NCBI GenBank assembly: GCA_022702545.1
Contig: JAHRBC010000004.1
Span: forward strand, 4,494,001-4,558,000
Source: Phycomyces nitens
Lineage: Eukaryota; Mucoromycota; Mucoromycetes; Mucorales; Phycomycetaceae
Direction: 5' to 3'
DNA: 64,000 nt
How positions within the stretch are numbered: the first letter of the stretch is position 1; the number at the start of each line of letters is the position of its first letter. This document shows, piece after piece, positions 34,457-48,040 of this stretch. The position numbers and the translations under genes were made by a program. A model generated the notes under the pieces. It did not search any database and was not told where the DNA came from. It worked only from the letters and a program-made list of their open reading frames with translations.

Positions 34457-36489
34457 TTATTTTCTTTTGATATGCTCGGCCTTGATCTTCTTTAGCCATT
34501 TTAATACGTGATGTCGCCTTTTCTCAACATCGGGATGAGAGCTGATTTCTGCGTATCGTATTGTTGCCTTTTCTCCAGTGATGTCCTCTACAGGACTATA
34601 ATCAAACTCTCGGTCAAGCACATTGATTTTGATCCTAATCTTGTCCAAGCAAAACTGCATATGTAGATTCAATACTGGCCTTTCTTTGCCTTTTCTAGTC
34701 TCAATGGGAAACTGGGTGTCGAACATGGCCACCAAATCGAGTTCTGGAGGCTCGCCATACTGAGGTATCGGATCATCACCATCATAGGCGTATAGGGCTA
34801 TAGTTTAGAGATTGAAAACAAAGTGAGTTATCTGTATCCCCTCTGTATCAAAAGCAACTTTACAAATGACTGGTAAATCTGCCTTGCTCCATGAAATCCT
34901 CTTCTTGATCCATATTTCCTCATCGATTGGTTGTCCTTTTTTGACGCACACATGAAACTCGTCCTTGTTTGAAGTATTGGTGTCCTGCTTGACATCTGAT
35001 TCTGGAGGTATACTGAATTTGATGCCATAAGTACGACGTAGAATACGCTGGGTAATTGCTCGTGGCTTGAGGCCAAATAGCACTGCTCCTCTCATCACAG
35101 CCATATCACCCTTTGGAGCCATTACTATACTCTCTACCCTGCTCTTGAAAGTATCTTTGACACGACTGAACAAGTAAGCAGACTGTCCAAACCCTCCAGC
35201 TATAAACATAGCATCCAAGTTTTTATCTCCTAGTTGCACAAGCTGTTTTTCAATCATGTCAAGAACTTGCTGAACAACAGGCTCAAACACCTCTTCACGC
35301 ATCTCAGCCGCAGTTATACAAAGCTTGTCGCCCTTGATTCCGTCTCCAGGAACATGAGGAATAATACCCTCAATTCCAGGTGGTATGTCCAAAAAGCTAT
35401 CTTTTTCGCCATCAAATCCCGGCTACACAATAAATCAATTATCAGATGTTGTTTTAAGTAGTAGTAGCCTGACTAACCTTTACATAATCCACAAACTGCT
35501 GGACCATGAGCGCCACCTTGTGCTTATCAACATTTGTGAACCGGGATAGACGCTTTTTTAAGAATGTCTGCATTTTGTAGTCCAACAATATGGACCCACA
35601 GGAGATGGCTGATCCCATTGTTATTTCACGCATCCCTCTTGTTCCCTGACTCTCATCAATCTCAAACACGGCCAGATCAACCGTGTCCCCTCCAGCATCA
35701 CATATCATATATCGACTACCATGCTTCAAATTAAGGTCTGGAGATGTGTGCTCACACCACAGAGCAGCGGCCTCTGACTCTTCGACTATTAGCAGTCTCT
35801 CAGGGGAATCGTCTTGTTTCACGATATCAGCCTGTATGGCAGCATTCCGCATTATTGCCTTTGATTCCTCGGACCACATGATTGGTACTGTGAGACAGTA
35901 TCTAAACTTTGACGAGTCTTCAAGGCTAGTGTCCTTCCACTTTAACCTCTCAACCACATAGTTATTCAGCTCTCGAAGATAGTCGCTAATGACTGAAAAG
36001 ATGTGTGAGCATAGTTGGTCCAGATTCAAGTATGATTTCCTACCATCAGTTGGAGTCAGGCCATTTGGCAGGGTGGGAGTGTCCTTTATGGTTCTGTCCA
36101 ACCATAGCTTGACTCGGTTGACCAAGTCGTCCTTGTTATCCGACTCTTTTGCCTTGTTCACAGCCAAGTATCCCCATGTAACAAGTTCCTTTGAACCTCT
36201 TTTATACAAAGACTGGGTTGGAACCTTTGAGCTATGTCCGATTTGCCTAGAGAGATGATGATGATGCTTTAGACTTGTATCCCATTATTATTTCCACAAA
36301 ACAGTGTTTACCAGTAGGTGATGTCCTTTACTTCCATAAATCCATCCTGGACATACGCATAGGAGCACCCCGAGAATGTGGTGCCAAAGTCTAAATGGAC
36401 ACACACAAAAAAAGGTTTAAATGTGCTATGGTACGATGGATATACTTGCCTATGCCAATGACAAGAGTATAGTCGTTGTCAACTGTCAT
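34457..36489 (-). CDS. Hsp70-like ATPase of the HSPA12 type, 5 exons
   Basis: Actin-fold ATPase related to HSPA12-type Hsp70s, 595 residues. Exons 36489-36450, 36390-36312, 36246-35478, 35422-34864 and 34797-34457. Phosphate-1 loop IGIDFGTTFSG at 11-21 spans the first junction and appears only if intron 1 uses a GC donor (ATAG|GCAAGT, 36449-36391). Phosphate-2 is DAGGDTVDLAVF (223 onward) and the adenosine motif FIAGGFGQS lies at 369-377. The C-terminal part (residues about 480-595) is short and lacks the canonical Hsp70 substrate-binding domain and EEVD tail, as in HSPA12 proteins. The last junction (35422-34864 to 34797) is inferred because an unspliced read stops early and cuts off YAYDGDDPIPQYGEPPELDL. 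Probably cytosolic; client unknown. Confidence 0.85.
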
Positions 36490-36968
36490 GAGTATATTTT
36501 TTATGAGAGCAAGAGAGAAAGAATATTGTCCTGACAGAAAGGGAGGTTTTTGACGGATGCAGTTTTGTACTATTTCTATTTTGTACCATAGTCACACCCA
36601 ACAAGATTCGATCTTTACTGTGTTTTAGCTAAGCCCTTGGCTTGGAAGCCAGTCTATACAGCTAAACTGCCACATCATTACTACTAGACCACTTGGTTCC
36701 TAGGCAAACACTGAAAAGAAGCACTTGGTTACAGACCAGTATCTCTCTTAAAAACATGCTTCAAATGCTTGTTTTGAATAGATTAAAATTACTGGAAATA
36801 TCAAGCCTTAAAGTCTCTATATATATATAAATGAAATAAGAGATTGGTTGTTCGCCAGTGGATTTTATATAGATTATTTTTTACAGGATATCCTCAATTA
36901 ACCCATCAGTCCTATACACTGTATATGCCACTCAATAGTTCCATGGATAAATACAAACATATTCAAAT
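36490..36968. other. intergenic with tRNA-like fragment
   Basis: Minus strand 36691-36605 has an A-box-like TGGTCTAGTAG and a B-box-like GATCGAATC, with TGGCTTCCAAGCCA between, but the arms do not pair as a tRNA. Otherwise AT-rich; no gene. Confidence 0.35.
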
Positions 36969-38265
36969 CTACTTTTTGGTTTTTCTTTCCTTTTCAGCCA
37001 ATGCCTTTTGGGTAGCCTGTGTGATCAAGGGAGTCAATTCTTTGCGTTCTGCAAGAATCCTCAAAAGATTATAGGCAAGTGGAATGAAATTGTGTTTTCG
37101 CAGCATGTTTTCCCTCTATAATAACAGAAGAAGAAAAACGTTTAGCCACACAACTTGTCTATCCAGTACAATAACTTACATGCCATATCTGCCTCTTTTC
37201 CTTTTCCAAATGTAACCTGTGCTCCAGGTAGTTTCGCTCTCCATTAATCTTGTTTCGCTCAGCGGTGGCATCTTCTGGTAAAGAGAGCAATAGACAATCC
37301 TTTTCTTCAATTTGCTCTTCATACACTTCTATCCGGTCTCTTGTCAAGGCCATCAAACTGAAATGCAGTTCAGAGTTTCCATAACGACCCATTCGCTGGG
37401 AGATTGCTTCATTAGCCTTTGTGGTCCAGTTATCGTCAGTGCAAGGACCTTGATGACACACAAGAACAAGAACAAGAAAAAACGATGAGATTATATGGGA
37501 TCACAAAAGGATATTCAATATATTTACCGAGGTTGACGGGCCCTCTACTAAGGCCATCGAGTTCATATAGTGCTCCATGAATGGGAAGGTATGCAATAAA
37601 ATGAAACAGATCCTCGTCCTTGGAACCACGAGGATCCTTCATTTCATTCACAAAAGGATCAGAGCGAGCAAAACTGTTGTGGACCGATCTAATTAAATCA
37701 CTGTTGGAAATAGCGAGCCCTTTCATCTGTCAACAAAATAATACGGCTAAGTCTGGGCTCTATATCCATTTGTTTGTTTGTCAAGATGTCAATGCTTACG
37801 TCGGGGGGAAAATCAAAAGTGAATTCCTTAAAGTTGCGTAATTCATCTCCAAGATCAATATCATCGCGATTCAATAAGATTGAAAGGATTGCCTGTGTTG
37901 CACATGCATTGTTGATCACTTGGTTGGCAAAAAAGATGTGGTCATTCAAAGAGTTGTCAGCATGAGCTGGTGAAGGTGCTGCTTCTGCCTTTTGCCATTT
38001 AAACAAAAAGATCAAGCCATAGACAGGTCTATCGTCAACACTTGTTAATCAATCCAATATAATAAACCCCATCTTACTTTAATTCTTCCATTGTAGATTC
38101 GTCAAGGCTATAGATCTCCTCGACTTGGACGCCTTTGACGCCCATTCCAGAAATAAGTTCTGTAAAGACACCTATTGAAATAAAAAGTAAGCAAAGAGAC
38201 TTGTTCTATTGTCTAGACTTGCCTGGATCGCTTTCAATCAAACACCAGTTTCCTGCTTCAGACAT
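36969..38265 (-). CDS. UCHL5: ubiquitin C-terminal hydrolase 37 (UCHL5-like)
   Basis: Cysteine deubiquitinase of peptidase family C12, which in other eukaryotes works at the 19S proteasome (with ADRM1/Rpn13) and in INO80. Exons 38265-38223, 38171-38078, 38028-37800, 37726-37528, 37448-37180 and 37115-36969 give 326 residues. Catalytic C88 (NNACATQA), H164 (LFHFIAYLP) and D179 (YELDGL) sit at the same numbers I know for human UCHL5. The C-terminal coiled-coil ([20 protein letters not shown]) and [15 protein letters not shown] then a basic tail match the ULD/KEKE region that binds the proteasome receptor. Intron 1 has a GC donor (CCAG|GCAAGT, 38222-38172). Starts 175 bp from ORC1 on the opposite strand. 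Confidence 0.95.
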
Positions 38266-38440
38266 TGTTTTGGATGTGTAATGACAAGAGGGGAAAAAAA
38301 GGTAACAAGCCCGCTTAGGAGACGCATACGCAGATTTGAGTTAGCGTCTTGCCATGAAGCTGCAGTCACATTGACAGTAAAGTCCTCTTTTTGAACGACG
38401 ATCCTTTTTTTTTCCCTTCCCCTTGATCATTGTTCGCGCC
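38266..38440. promoter_or_regulatory. bidirectional promoter UCHL5/ORC1
   Basis: Only 175 bases separate the ATGs of two divergent genes, so both 5' leaders and both promoters must fit here. It holds a poly-purine stretch (GGGGAAAAAAAGG) and a T/C run. No TATA box is clear on either side. Confidence 0.6.
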
Positions 38441-40471
38441 ATGCCAAGATTAAAAGCAGAACCAGCACCTCGTCCACTGAGAAGGTCCAGACGGGCTATA
38501 ATTAGCATGGCAGAAGAGAGTAGTGATGAGGAAGATCGCAAACGACCATCCAAACGTCGATCCAAACCAAAGGTTGCCCAACGAAAAACCGAAAAGGCAG
38601 ATGCTGAAGTAGAGAATGACTCTGAAGAGGAATACAATGAGAATGATCCCGAACTATCTGAATCTGACTTGGAGGCTCCCAACAGCACGGCTACCAGTGG
38701 TGCAACTACAAGCACAGGGGCTAGAGGTGGTGGTGGTGCGACTAGAAGACGCCAAACTAAAGTATCCACCAACTCTACCACTACTACAGCCGCTGGAGCT
38801 GCAAGAAAGAAGCCTGGACCAAAAAAAGGTTCCGTAAAGGCCTCGATTGCTCCACGGAACGTGCAACGGTATGGCTTATTAAACGAGTGTCTGATAGGGT
38901 GAGCTATATTGACGTGTAGGAAAATGGGTCATTTTGAATAGTGTCAATGCCATTATCCCTATTATTCCTTTGAAAGAGAGAAATATAGAACGCTCTATAC
39001 CGGCAACAGCCTATGAACTAGCTCGTGAACGCCTCCATGTCTCGGCTGTTCCTGATTCTTTGCCCTGTCGCGAAAATGAGTTTGAGCAGATTATGGGATA
39101 CCTCGAGAGTGCCTTGGAGGAAGGCACAGGAACTTGTATTTGTATGTGGTTTGGTATATTGAGATACTAGACAAAAAGGTGCTAATATACATTTAGATAT
39201 ATCTGGTGTACCTGGAACAGGAAAGACTGCGACCGTATTGGAGGTTATCCGACATCTTCAGCACAAAAGCGAGAATAATGTAAGGCATGAATCAAAAGTA
39301 TGTCAAGGGAGGCTAATCAGATGCCCCCCTTTTTTTCTCTATAGGAAATATCTCCTTTTGATTTTGCAGAGATCAATGGAATGAAACTCACAGACCCAAA
39401 CCAAGCCTATAATTTATTATGGGATTGTCTCGAGAAATCTAGTGATCCAGAAGCTACACAAAAGAAGCGAGTAACATCAGCACATGCACTTCAACTACTT
39501 GAAGCCAAGTTTAACAAGCAAGACTCGAGTCAGAAAACAACGCAAGTCTTGGTTGAAGATTGTTTCTTGAGTAGAATCTCATTATATAGGCATATAGGGT
39601 TGTTTTGATGGATGAACTCGATATCTTGGTTACAAAGAAACAGACGGTCATGTACAACTTCTTTGAATGGCCTAACCGACCTTTTTCAAAGTTGATTGTT
39701 GTTGCCGTAGCCAATACCATGGACTTGCCCGAACGAATGCTAAGCAACAAGGTTTCCAGTCGGTTGGGTAAATAGACTATGTTTATTACAGATCAAGTGG
39801 TCTGCCATCTTTTTAAAAAAAGACGTCGTTTTTCATCCTAATTGTTATCAACAGGCCTTACTCGTATCAACTTTCAATCCTACGATCACTCCCAGCTCTT
39901 CAAGATTGTCGAGTCTCGACTACAGGGAATCGATGCATTTGAAAAAGAAGCAGTTGAGTTTGCTGCCCGCAAGGTTAGTTCAGTAAGTGGAGATGCTCGA
40001 CGTGCCCTTGATATCTGTCGAAGAGCGGTTGAGATTGTGGAGGCAAGGATCCGCAAACAGTCTAAAGGCGATAAACCTGCCAGCCATGTAACCATTGGGA
40101 TAGTCAATGAAGCAATTCGTGAGATGTTTTCGTCTCCTTCTGTTGCCTTTATTCAATCTTGTTCCTTGCATCAAAAGCTATTCCTAGTTTCTGTGATGAG
40201 GAGAGCACGACGTACAGGACTGGCTGATGTAGAGTTTGGAGACACCGCGTTAGATCATATGGAGACATGCAAGTGGTATAGTCTTGACCGACCGACCATG
40301 AGTGATCTCATGAGAGTATGCGAGTCGCTTGGTCAGACGCGTGCATTGGTCGTTGAAGGAGGTCGTTTGGATCTAGGAATGCGGATATCTCTTAATCTGG
40401 CTGAAGAGGACATTATCATGACTTGCAAGTCGGATAAAGTGATTGGAAGGTTGCTGGATACGATGAACTAG
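38441..40471 (+). CDS. ORC1: origin recognition complex subunit 1
   Basis: Largest ORC subunit, an AAA+ ATPase that marks replication origins and loads MCM with CDC6. Exons 38441-38898, 38942-39141, 39197-39279, 39345-39545, 39590-39767 and 39855-40471 give 578 residues. The N-terminus (1-155) is basic/acidic low complexity with RRSKPK-like and KKPGPKKG motifs, followed by [17 protein letters not shown] typical of ORC1. Walker A GVPGTGKT lies at 223-230, Walker B VVLMDELD at 318-325, sensor 1 [12 protein letters not shown], sensor 2 [14 protein letters not shown], then the winged helix. No BAH domain precedes the disordered region, unlike animal and many fungal ORC1 proteins. The join at 39545/39590 is chosen to keep VVLMDELD in frame with a weak GTCTTG donor. 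Confidence 0.93.
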
Positions 40472-41628
40472 ATTAAGATCTTGTAAAGACCCACCTTGAT
40501 GTGTAAATAAATATAAATATGCAATAAAAGAAAAAGAACAGAAAAAAGATTGGATATTTGGGATATAATAATTCATTAGAGAATAGATTTTATAAAGATT
40601 TAATGTTATGCTTTAATATTAAACACTTTTTATTAAATGACCATCATAATTGAATTGCTAGAATGCTTGATACTCGCAAAATAGAGGCTGCTACCGAGAG
40701 GCTTGGTAATAATAATAATAATAATAAGAACAATCTCACCAACATCTATATTGTGTTATTCAATAGATAGCCCACATGTAACACACAAGATAAGCTAATG
40801 TAGCTTACCTAGTCCTTTTTTCCCGGGGTTTCTAATGCAAACAAATGCAATTGCTGTGTTTTGGTGCCTCATTGTTGATGCAAATAAGTTTTAAATACTC
40901 TTTATTTTTGTTTTGTTTCAGGAATAAAAGGTACGGCAGTAAAACACAAAATAACCTCTTTATTCTTTATTATTAATTATTTATTGAGAGGGCAAAAACT
41001 AGAGGAAATCGCTTCAAATGCTTGCAATTGTTGGGCTATTTAACCGTTTCTTTAGATGAAATCTAGGGATCTGGTATAGTCCTTGGAATTAGTCAATTCT
41101 GCTAATGTGTTTAGTGTTAATATAGGTTCAACGTAGCAGTACATGAGTCAGCAACAGTAGTTGATCCAATAGCTTTCTGAGGGCAATCATAGAGCGGTTC
41201 CAGCACACGATCGAATAGGATTCCAAGATTAATGCAACTATGGATAAGCATTCCAAATAAAGGCATTCTGCGTTTAAACTATTATGAAAATTGTCATCTG
41301 TGTCACTTGGATTTGTAACATAGTTACTGTTCCCACGTCGACCAAATGGTTGTAGACATAGAGATGTATTTCAAGATGTCTAAAAGTCAACGCATAGCAG
41401 TCTAGACATCTCCAATTGCTTCGAATCCCTGCTCTTGACCATCCTCGATACAGGGCTCCAATTGATCATGAAAAGTAGCTATTGAATCTCTAGTCAAAAA
41501 GCTACTCTGCCATGCCAAATATTTTCATTATAAAAAGGACTTTTAAAAACAAGTGTTTGAACTTGTATAAAAAGAACGTGTAGGATCGTCTGCTTGGCTC
41601 GGCTTCTCACCACTTATTCCATCGTCAA
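40472..41628. other. intergenic
   Basis: Contains an (AAT)n run at about 40706-40728 and the promoter of the aldehyde dehydrogenase gene. No supported gene. Confidence 0.45.
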
Positions 41629-43336
41629 ATGTCTCACCAAGATCTCCAGACCGCTCGTCTCTCAAACGGCAAGGACATCAAAGGTAGTCTGAGCATCTTG
41701 TACCCTCAAAAAGCATACAACAACTCACTCACTCACTCACTCAACATTCTCTAGTCCACACTCACCTCTTTATTAACAACGAGTTTGTGCCCGGCCACGG
41801 TCCTTTGATCGAGACAATCAACCCTGTGAATGAGCAAGTGATCTGCTCTGTTCATTCCGCTGATGAGGCAGACGTAAATGCTGCTGTCAAGGCTGCTAAT
41901 GACTGCTTCAAGAACGAATGGCGCAAGATTGCTCCCGCAGAACGTGGCCGTTTGATGAACAAGTTGGCTGATCTCATGGAGCGCGACATTGAAGAACTCG
42001 CCACCCTCGATGCCCTTGACAACGGAAAGGCCTATACTGTTGCCCGTGACGTTGATGTGACCGACTCGATTGGCTGCTTCCGCTATTTCGCTGGCTGGGC
42101 TGACAAGATCCATGGCAAGACCATTGACACTACTTTTGACAAGTTGTGCTATACTCGCCATGAGCCATTGGGTGTTGTTGGTGCAGTAATTCCCTGGAAC
42201 TACCCTCTCATGATGGCTGCATGGAAGTTTGCCCCTGCCTTGGCTGCTGGCAACTGTGGTAAGATACATTTAAATATGATTTAGAGCCAAACAGCCACCT
42301 TTTTATTATTATTATTCGAGATACTGATGGCTAGTTTAATAGTTGTCATGAAGACCTCTGAGATCACTCCCCTGTCTCTTTACAAGTTTGCTGCCCTCTG
42401 CAAAGAGGCTGGCTTTCCTGCTGTAAGTTGATTTGATCTTGGATTATATATATTGTACTTGCAGATACTTATGGGATACATTAGGGCACTGTAAATGTCA
42501 TTACTGGTTATGGCCACACCACTGGTAACTACCTCTCTAGCCATCCCGATGTGAGCAAGATGGCCTTTACCGGTTCCACTGTCACTGGCCGTAAGGTCAT
42601 GGAGGCCTCTTCCAAGAGCAACATTAAGAAGCTCCAGCTTGAGCTTGGTGGAAAGTCTGCCCAGATTGTCTGTGCAGATGCTGATCTTGAGAGTGCTGCT
42701 GTCTGGGCTGCTGGTGGAATCTTTAACAACCACGGCCAGAGCTGCAATGCTGGTTCTCGTGTCCTGGTTCATGAGTCTGTCCATGACAAGTTTGTCCAGC
42801 TGTTTGTCAAGGAGGCCCAGAATATCAAATTGGGTGATCCCTTTGATGCCGATACCTTCCAGGGTCCTCAGATCAGCAAGGCCCAGTTCGACAAGATCTT
42901 GGGCTACATTGAGCTCGGCAAGAAGGAAGGTGCCAAGGTTGCCTATGGTGGCAAGAGATGGGGTACCAAGGGCTACTACATTGAACCTACCGTCTTGATT
43001 AACTGCAACAACAACATGCGTGTGATGAGAGAGGAAATCTTTGGCCCTGTTGTTACCATTGGCACCTTTGAGACTATCGAAGAAGCCATTGACATTGCCA
43101 ATGACTCCGACTATGGCCTGGCTGGTGGTGTATATACAGCCAACATTGATACTGCCATCAAGGTCACCAACGAGGTCAAGGCTGGTACTCTCTGGGTCAA
43201 CTGCTTTGACGTATTTGACCAATCGACTCCCTTTGGAGGATACAAGCAGTCTGGCTTTGGCAAGGAACTTGGCAAGTATGCTCTCCAAGAGTATACTCAG
43301 GTCAAGGTTGTCAAAATCCTCCGTTCCAAGCTCTAA
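41629..43336 (+). CDS. aldehyde dehydrogenase (ALDH1/2-like)
   Basis: NAD(P)-dependent oxidation of aldehydes to acids, probably acetaldehyde in ethanol metabolism. Exons 41629-41683, 41755-42258, 42343-42422 and 42485-43336 give 496 residues, the usual length. NAD-binding: VIPWNYPLMMAAWK, VVMKTSEITPLS and FTGSTVTGRKV. The general base Glu266 lies in LELGGKS and the nucleophile Cys300 in GQSCNAGSR. REEIFGPVV and the C-terminal FGGYKQSGFGKELG are present. There is no clear mitochondrial presequence (MSHQDLQTARLSNGKDIK), so cytosolic location is more likely. A CACT repeat sits in intron 1 at about 41724-41743. Codon use is strongly biased toward C-ending codons compared with neighbours, suggesting high expression. 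Confidence 0.95.
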
Positions 43337-43599
43337 ATTATAAATTTCATACCATTACACTTCATCCAATTCCAACCCTTTACACTAGTAAAGATAAAAA
43401 TAAAATCAATCCTTGTAACTTTTCAAAAAAAAAAAAGGCACACTCTACAGTTGATGTCGTTAAATACTTTTTCCGCTTCACGTGTGGATGATTGCGTCAT
43501 CAAAAGGCAACATGCGAATAGTCCCGGTGTCAATGTGCAAAACCAAGATTTCTCTTGCCTTGTACTGTCACCAACTTCCCCCACTCTTTAGTAATTCCA

Positions 43600-44327
43600 A
43601 TGGCTCTTCGTCTTGCTACTCCTGCATTCCGCTCAGCTGCCAAGATGGCCGCTCGCCAGCAGCCCATGGGTCTTGTGAAGATTCATTCCTGTAAGAAAAA
43701 AGAAAAAAAAGAGACCAAAAACGTTTTGATAGTCGAATCCAACGCCTTTTATGCTTTCATGTATAGCCGTCACTGCCAAGGCCAACACAACCACTACCCA
43801 TACTCCTGATCGTCTCCATGGCTCTATTCACTGGGACGTTGAGCGTGCTGCCTCCGCTGCCCTTGTTCCTTTGATTGCCTCCCAGTTGGCCTTTGGTGCC
43901 TCGCCCGTCACCGACACCCTTCTCGGTGTTGTTCTCCCTATCCATCTCCACATTGGTAATATGGCCCAATAACACACTATAATTGAGACTAACAATATGT
44001 ATCATTAAAGGCTTTGGTGCTTGCATTACGGGTAGGTTTATTGTGTCTATTGATTTGATTTTTTTTTCTGGTTATGTTGTGACCATGACCCCGCATTGAT
44101 GAAATTTGGCCAGGGGGATGAAATTGAATTGAAGTCCGGTACGACATGACACTTACCCGCACTTTTCTCTTGTAGATTACTTCAACACTCGCAAGGCACC
44201 CGTTCTTAACAAGCTCATGAACGTTACTCTCTTTGCTTCCTCTGCCGGTGTTATCGCAGCCTGCTACCAGTTCAACACCAACGACATTGGTCTCACTGAG
44301 TTCATTGCCCGTGCCTGGACTGCCTAA
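43600..44327 (+). CDS. SDH4: succinate dehydrogenase membrane anchor subunit (CybS)
   Basis: Small heme-b/ubiquinone-binding anchor of mitochondrial complex II. Exons 43600-43690, 43767-43955, 44011-44031 (only 21 nt) and 44176-44327 give 150 residues. The N-terminus is a mitochondrial presequence (MALRLATPAFRSAAKMAAR). The CybS core follows: GSIHWDVERAASAALVPLIA (Ser/Arg region lining the quinone site), helix II ending PIHLHIGFGACITDYFNTRK with the likely heme-ligand His, then helix III MNVTLFASSAGVIAACY. The tiny third exon carries the GFGACIT turn before the DY motif. Confidence 0.92.
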
Positions 44328-44646
44328 GAGAAGATACTTGATGATCCTAATAAACACAATTGGGGGGAAATTCAAAAAGGCATGTTTACCAAGGATCTCC
44401 AAATATATAAATCCTATTTTACAAAGCCAGGCGGCTCATCTTTATTCTATGAATTTTGATCTTTATTGATATTAACCAAGAAGAAAAGAGGTTTGGGTGA
44501 ATATGCGAATTAAGAAAGGGGGGCCCGTAAAGCGAGCCTGACTGGCTTTCTTGATGTTTAAATGGAAAGGGGAGGGAGAAAGGGAGGGATCATCTGGACA
44601 GTGTGTATATATGACACTTTGTCTGCTAAACCAAGGTGAAAAAAAA

Positions 44647-45889
<1,243 letters not shown>

Positions 45890-48040
45890 GGTAGGATTGG
45901 TATGGTCTGCAAGTAAATAGAATGAGTCAAGGATGTCAATGGTGATTGCAAACAAGATCTTACGAGTATTGCAAAAGGGTTCAAAAGGCACTTGAATTAA
46001 CACAAACCTCAGCTCAATAAGTTCCTTTAAAAAGAGTTTGTACAACTACGTCAGATAGTATACTGGGGTTCTCTAAAGTCAGTCCCATGTGAAGGGTGGT
46101 GAGGATACTGGAATCCTCAACCCCATTCTTTGTGCCAATATGGTATTTTGGTCTGACTACATTATGAGCACCTTGGTTGGAATAGAGCAATATTGAGATT
46201 CTGGTTTTAGCTAGTGTTGTCCAGTCTCTAAATCTTTCTTTAAACACAAATAGATACTCAATGCATATATAATAATACAGGTTTTGATTTTTCTTTGGTG
46301 TTTATTAATTGTAATCGACAATTGATATGATTATGACTATTATTATATTATTATTATTATTCACCTATTGAAACTCCACGTGAAGGAGATTTTCCAAACA
46401 TGCACGGACATGGGACATGAGACATGGGGGAGGGGGTTTTTTTTTGGGCTTAAGAATAGTGCAAATGTCTTGGGATTACAAGAATTAAGCCACAAGATTA
46501 TAATAATTTGCCTAGTTAAAAACAAAAAACAAAAAGAAAGAAAGAGAGAAAGATAGATAGATATAGAGAGGAGATCTCAAGTATATATTTATACATCTGT
46601 ACAGGCTTAATGGGATCAATTTGACTTTCCGCTGACAAGAAAATACATATGTCTCCCAAATGCCATCACTTTCTCTGGCTTGTTCTTACAAAAATCAACC
46701 ACACAAAGAAGCATGAGCCTCAGACTCATCAAAACTATTATTAAAAGAATTGCAATATTCTGTGTGTAGCCCGTGTTCTTATTAGCCATGCAAACTGCCA
46801 TAAAATACACACTTTTTTTTTATAACCCATTTTTAAAAAAATCTATCATTTGGGCCTTGGGATTCAATAGAGGCATTGTCATGTATTCTCAATTGGCCTG
46901 AAATCAGTACAATTTGCAGGACACTTTGGCAAATCTACGTTATTTTGGCGCTCTTTTATAACCTTGTGATTGTATGGGATGTAAGAAAATAATGTCCTTT
47001 TTTTGGCAATGCAAGTAAAAGACAACGATCCAAAGCTCATGGATTGTTTGCAAAAACAAAAAACAAAAAAGAATTGACAGGGAACTCGCGTGGGTCCAAC
47101 ATTACAGGATCATTACATATCTTTACCACTTTTTAACTCTATGTAAAATACAGTACTGCACTTTTCTGACTAATGACGCCAGATGTGTACACCTCTTTGC
47201 ATTTCGGGGATAGCATAAATGCATATCCACCACTCCAAATGACTTCATCTCTGATTGTTTCCTTTATAACACGTTGAAATGCTAGACATATTCTTTGGAA
47301 GACAATAAATCGGACCACTTATACAGCTACACAAAACTTTAAAAAGAAAGAGGCTTGGCAGCAGCACATTCTGATACTTGCAGACATTTACTTTATGAAA
47401 TATATAGCCATTTACTAACCAAGCATATCTAAACCAGAAGCCAGAATTTTTCAAATGTCTTTGTGCAAGACATGCAATTCTCAAGGTATTCTAGAGCCTC
47501 TCTTTTGTATTGTGTGCTATGTTTTGAATGTTTGACAATATTATCAAAAACACTAGTTACTTGAATGATTCTTTGTGAGACTCTCTGCTTTGGTAATATT
47601 GACACAAAAAGAAAAGATACTTTTTATGATATGGTCAAGATCAGAATAATATATATATATTAAAAAACAAACAAACAAACAAACCAATAAAACTGTATTT
47701 TATCTACATGAGTACCATTTCAAGGCTGCCGTATTTTATAATCTGTAAACCCTGAACATTTATTAATTTAGCTTGTATTAAGTATCCAAGAACTTTATAA
47801 TTGTAATTTCTAACCAAAGTATATAACCAATATTAAACTTTTTCTAAAAGTTAATACTTTTAAGGGTATCTAGTCTCGGATTACCAAAAAGAGAAGGAAA
47901 AAATGGCGATAAATGGATAGGCACTTTTATAGGTACGATCATGATTTTTAGTATATGTATATATATTTTTGATAATTATATAATTCTCGAACAATTTCTG
48001 TTATTATAGGCTATAATATTGGGTATCATTCCTATTTAAC
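45890..48040. other. intergenic, AT-rich
   Basis: 2.1 kb with an (ATT)n run near 46340, an AAAG/ATAG run at 46530-46565 and a CAAA run at about 47664-47685. No supported gene. Confidence 0.45.

Noticed and set aside
36605..36720. tRNA gene on the minus strand (A-box-like TGGTCTAGTAG, B-box-like GATCGAATC)
   Set aside because: The acceptor, T and anticodon stems do not pair, and the TGGCTTCCAAGCCA hairpin leaves no normal seven-base anticodon loop. At best a degenerate tRNA or SINE.
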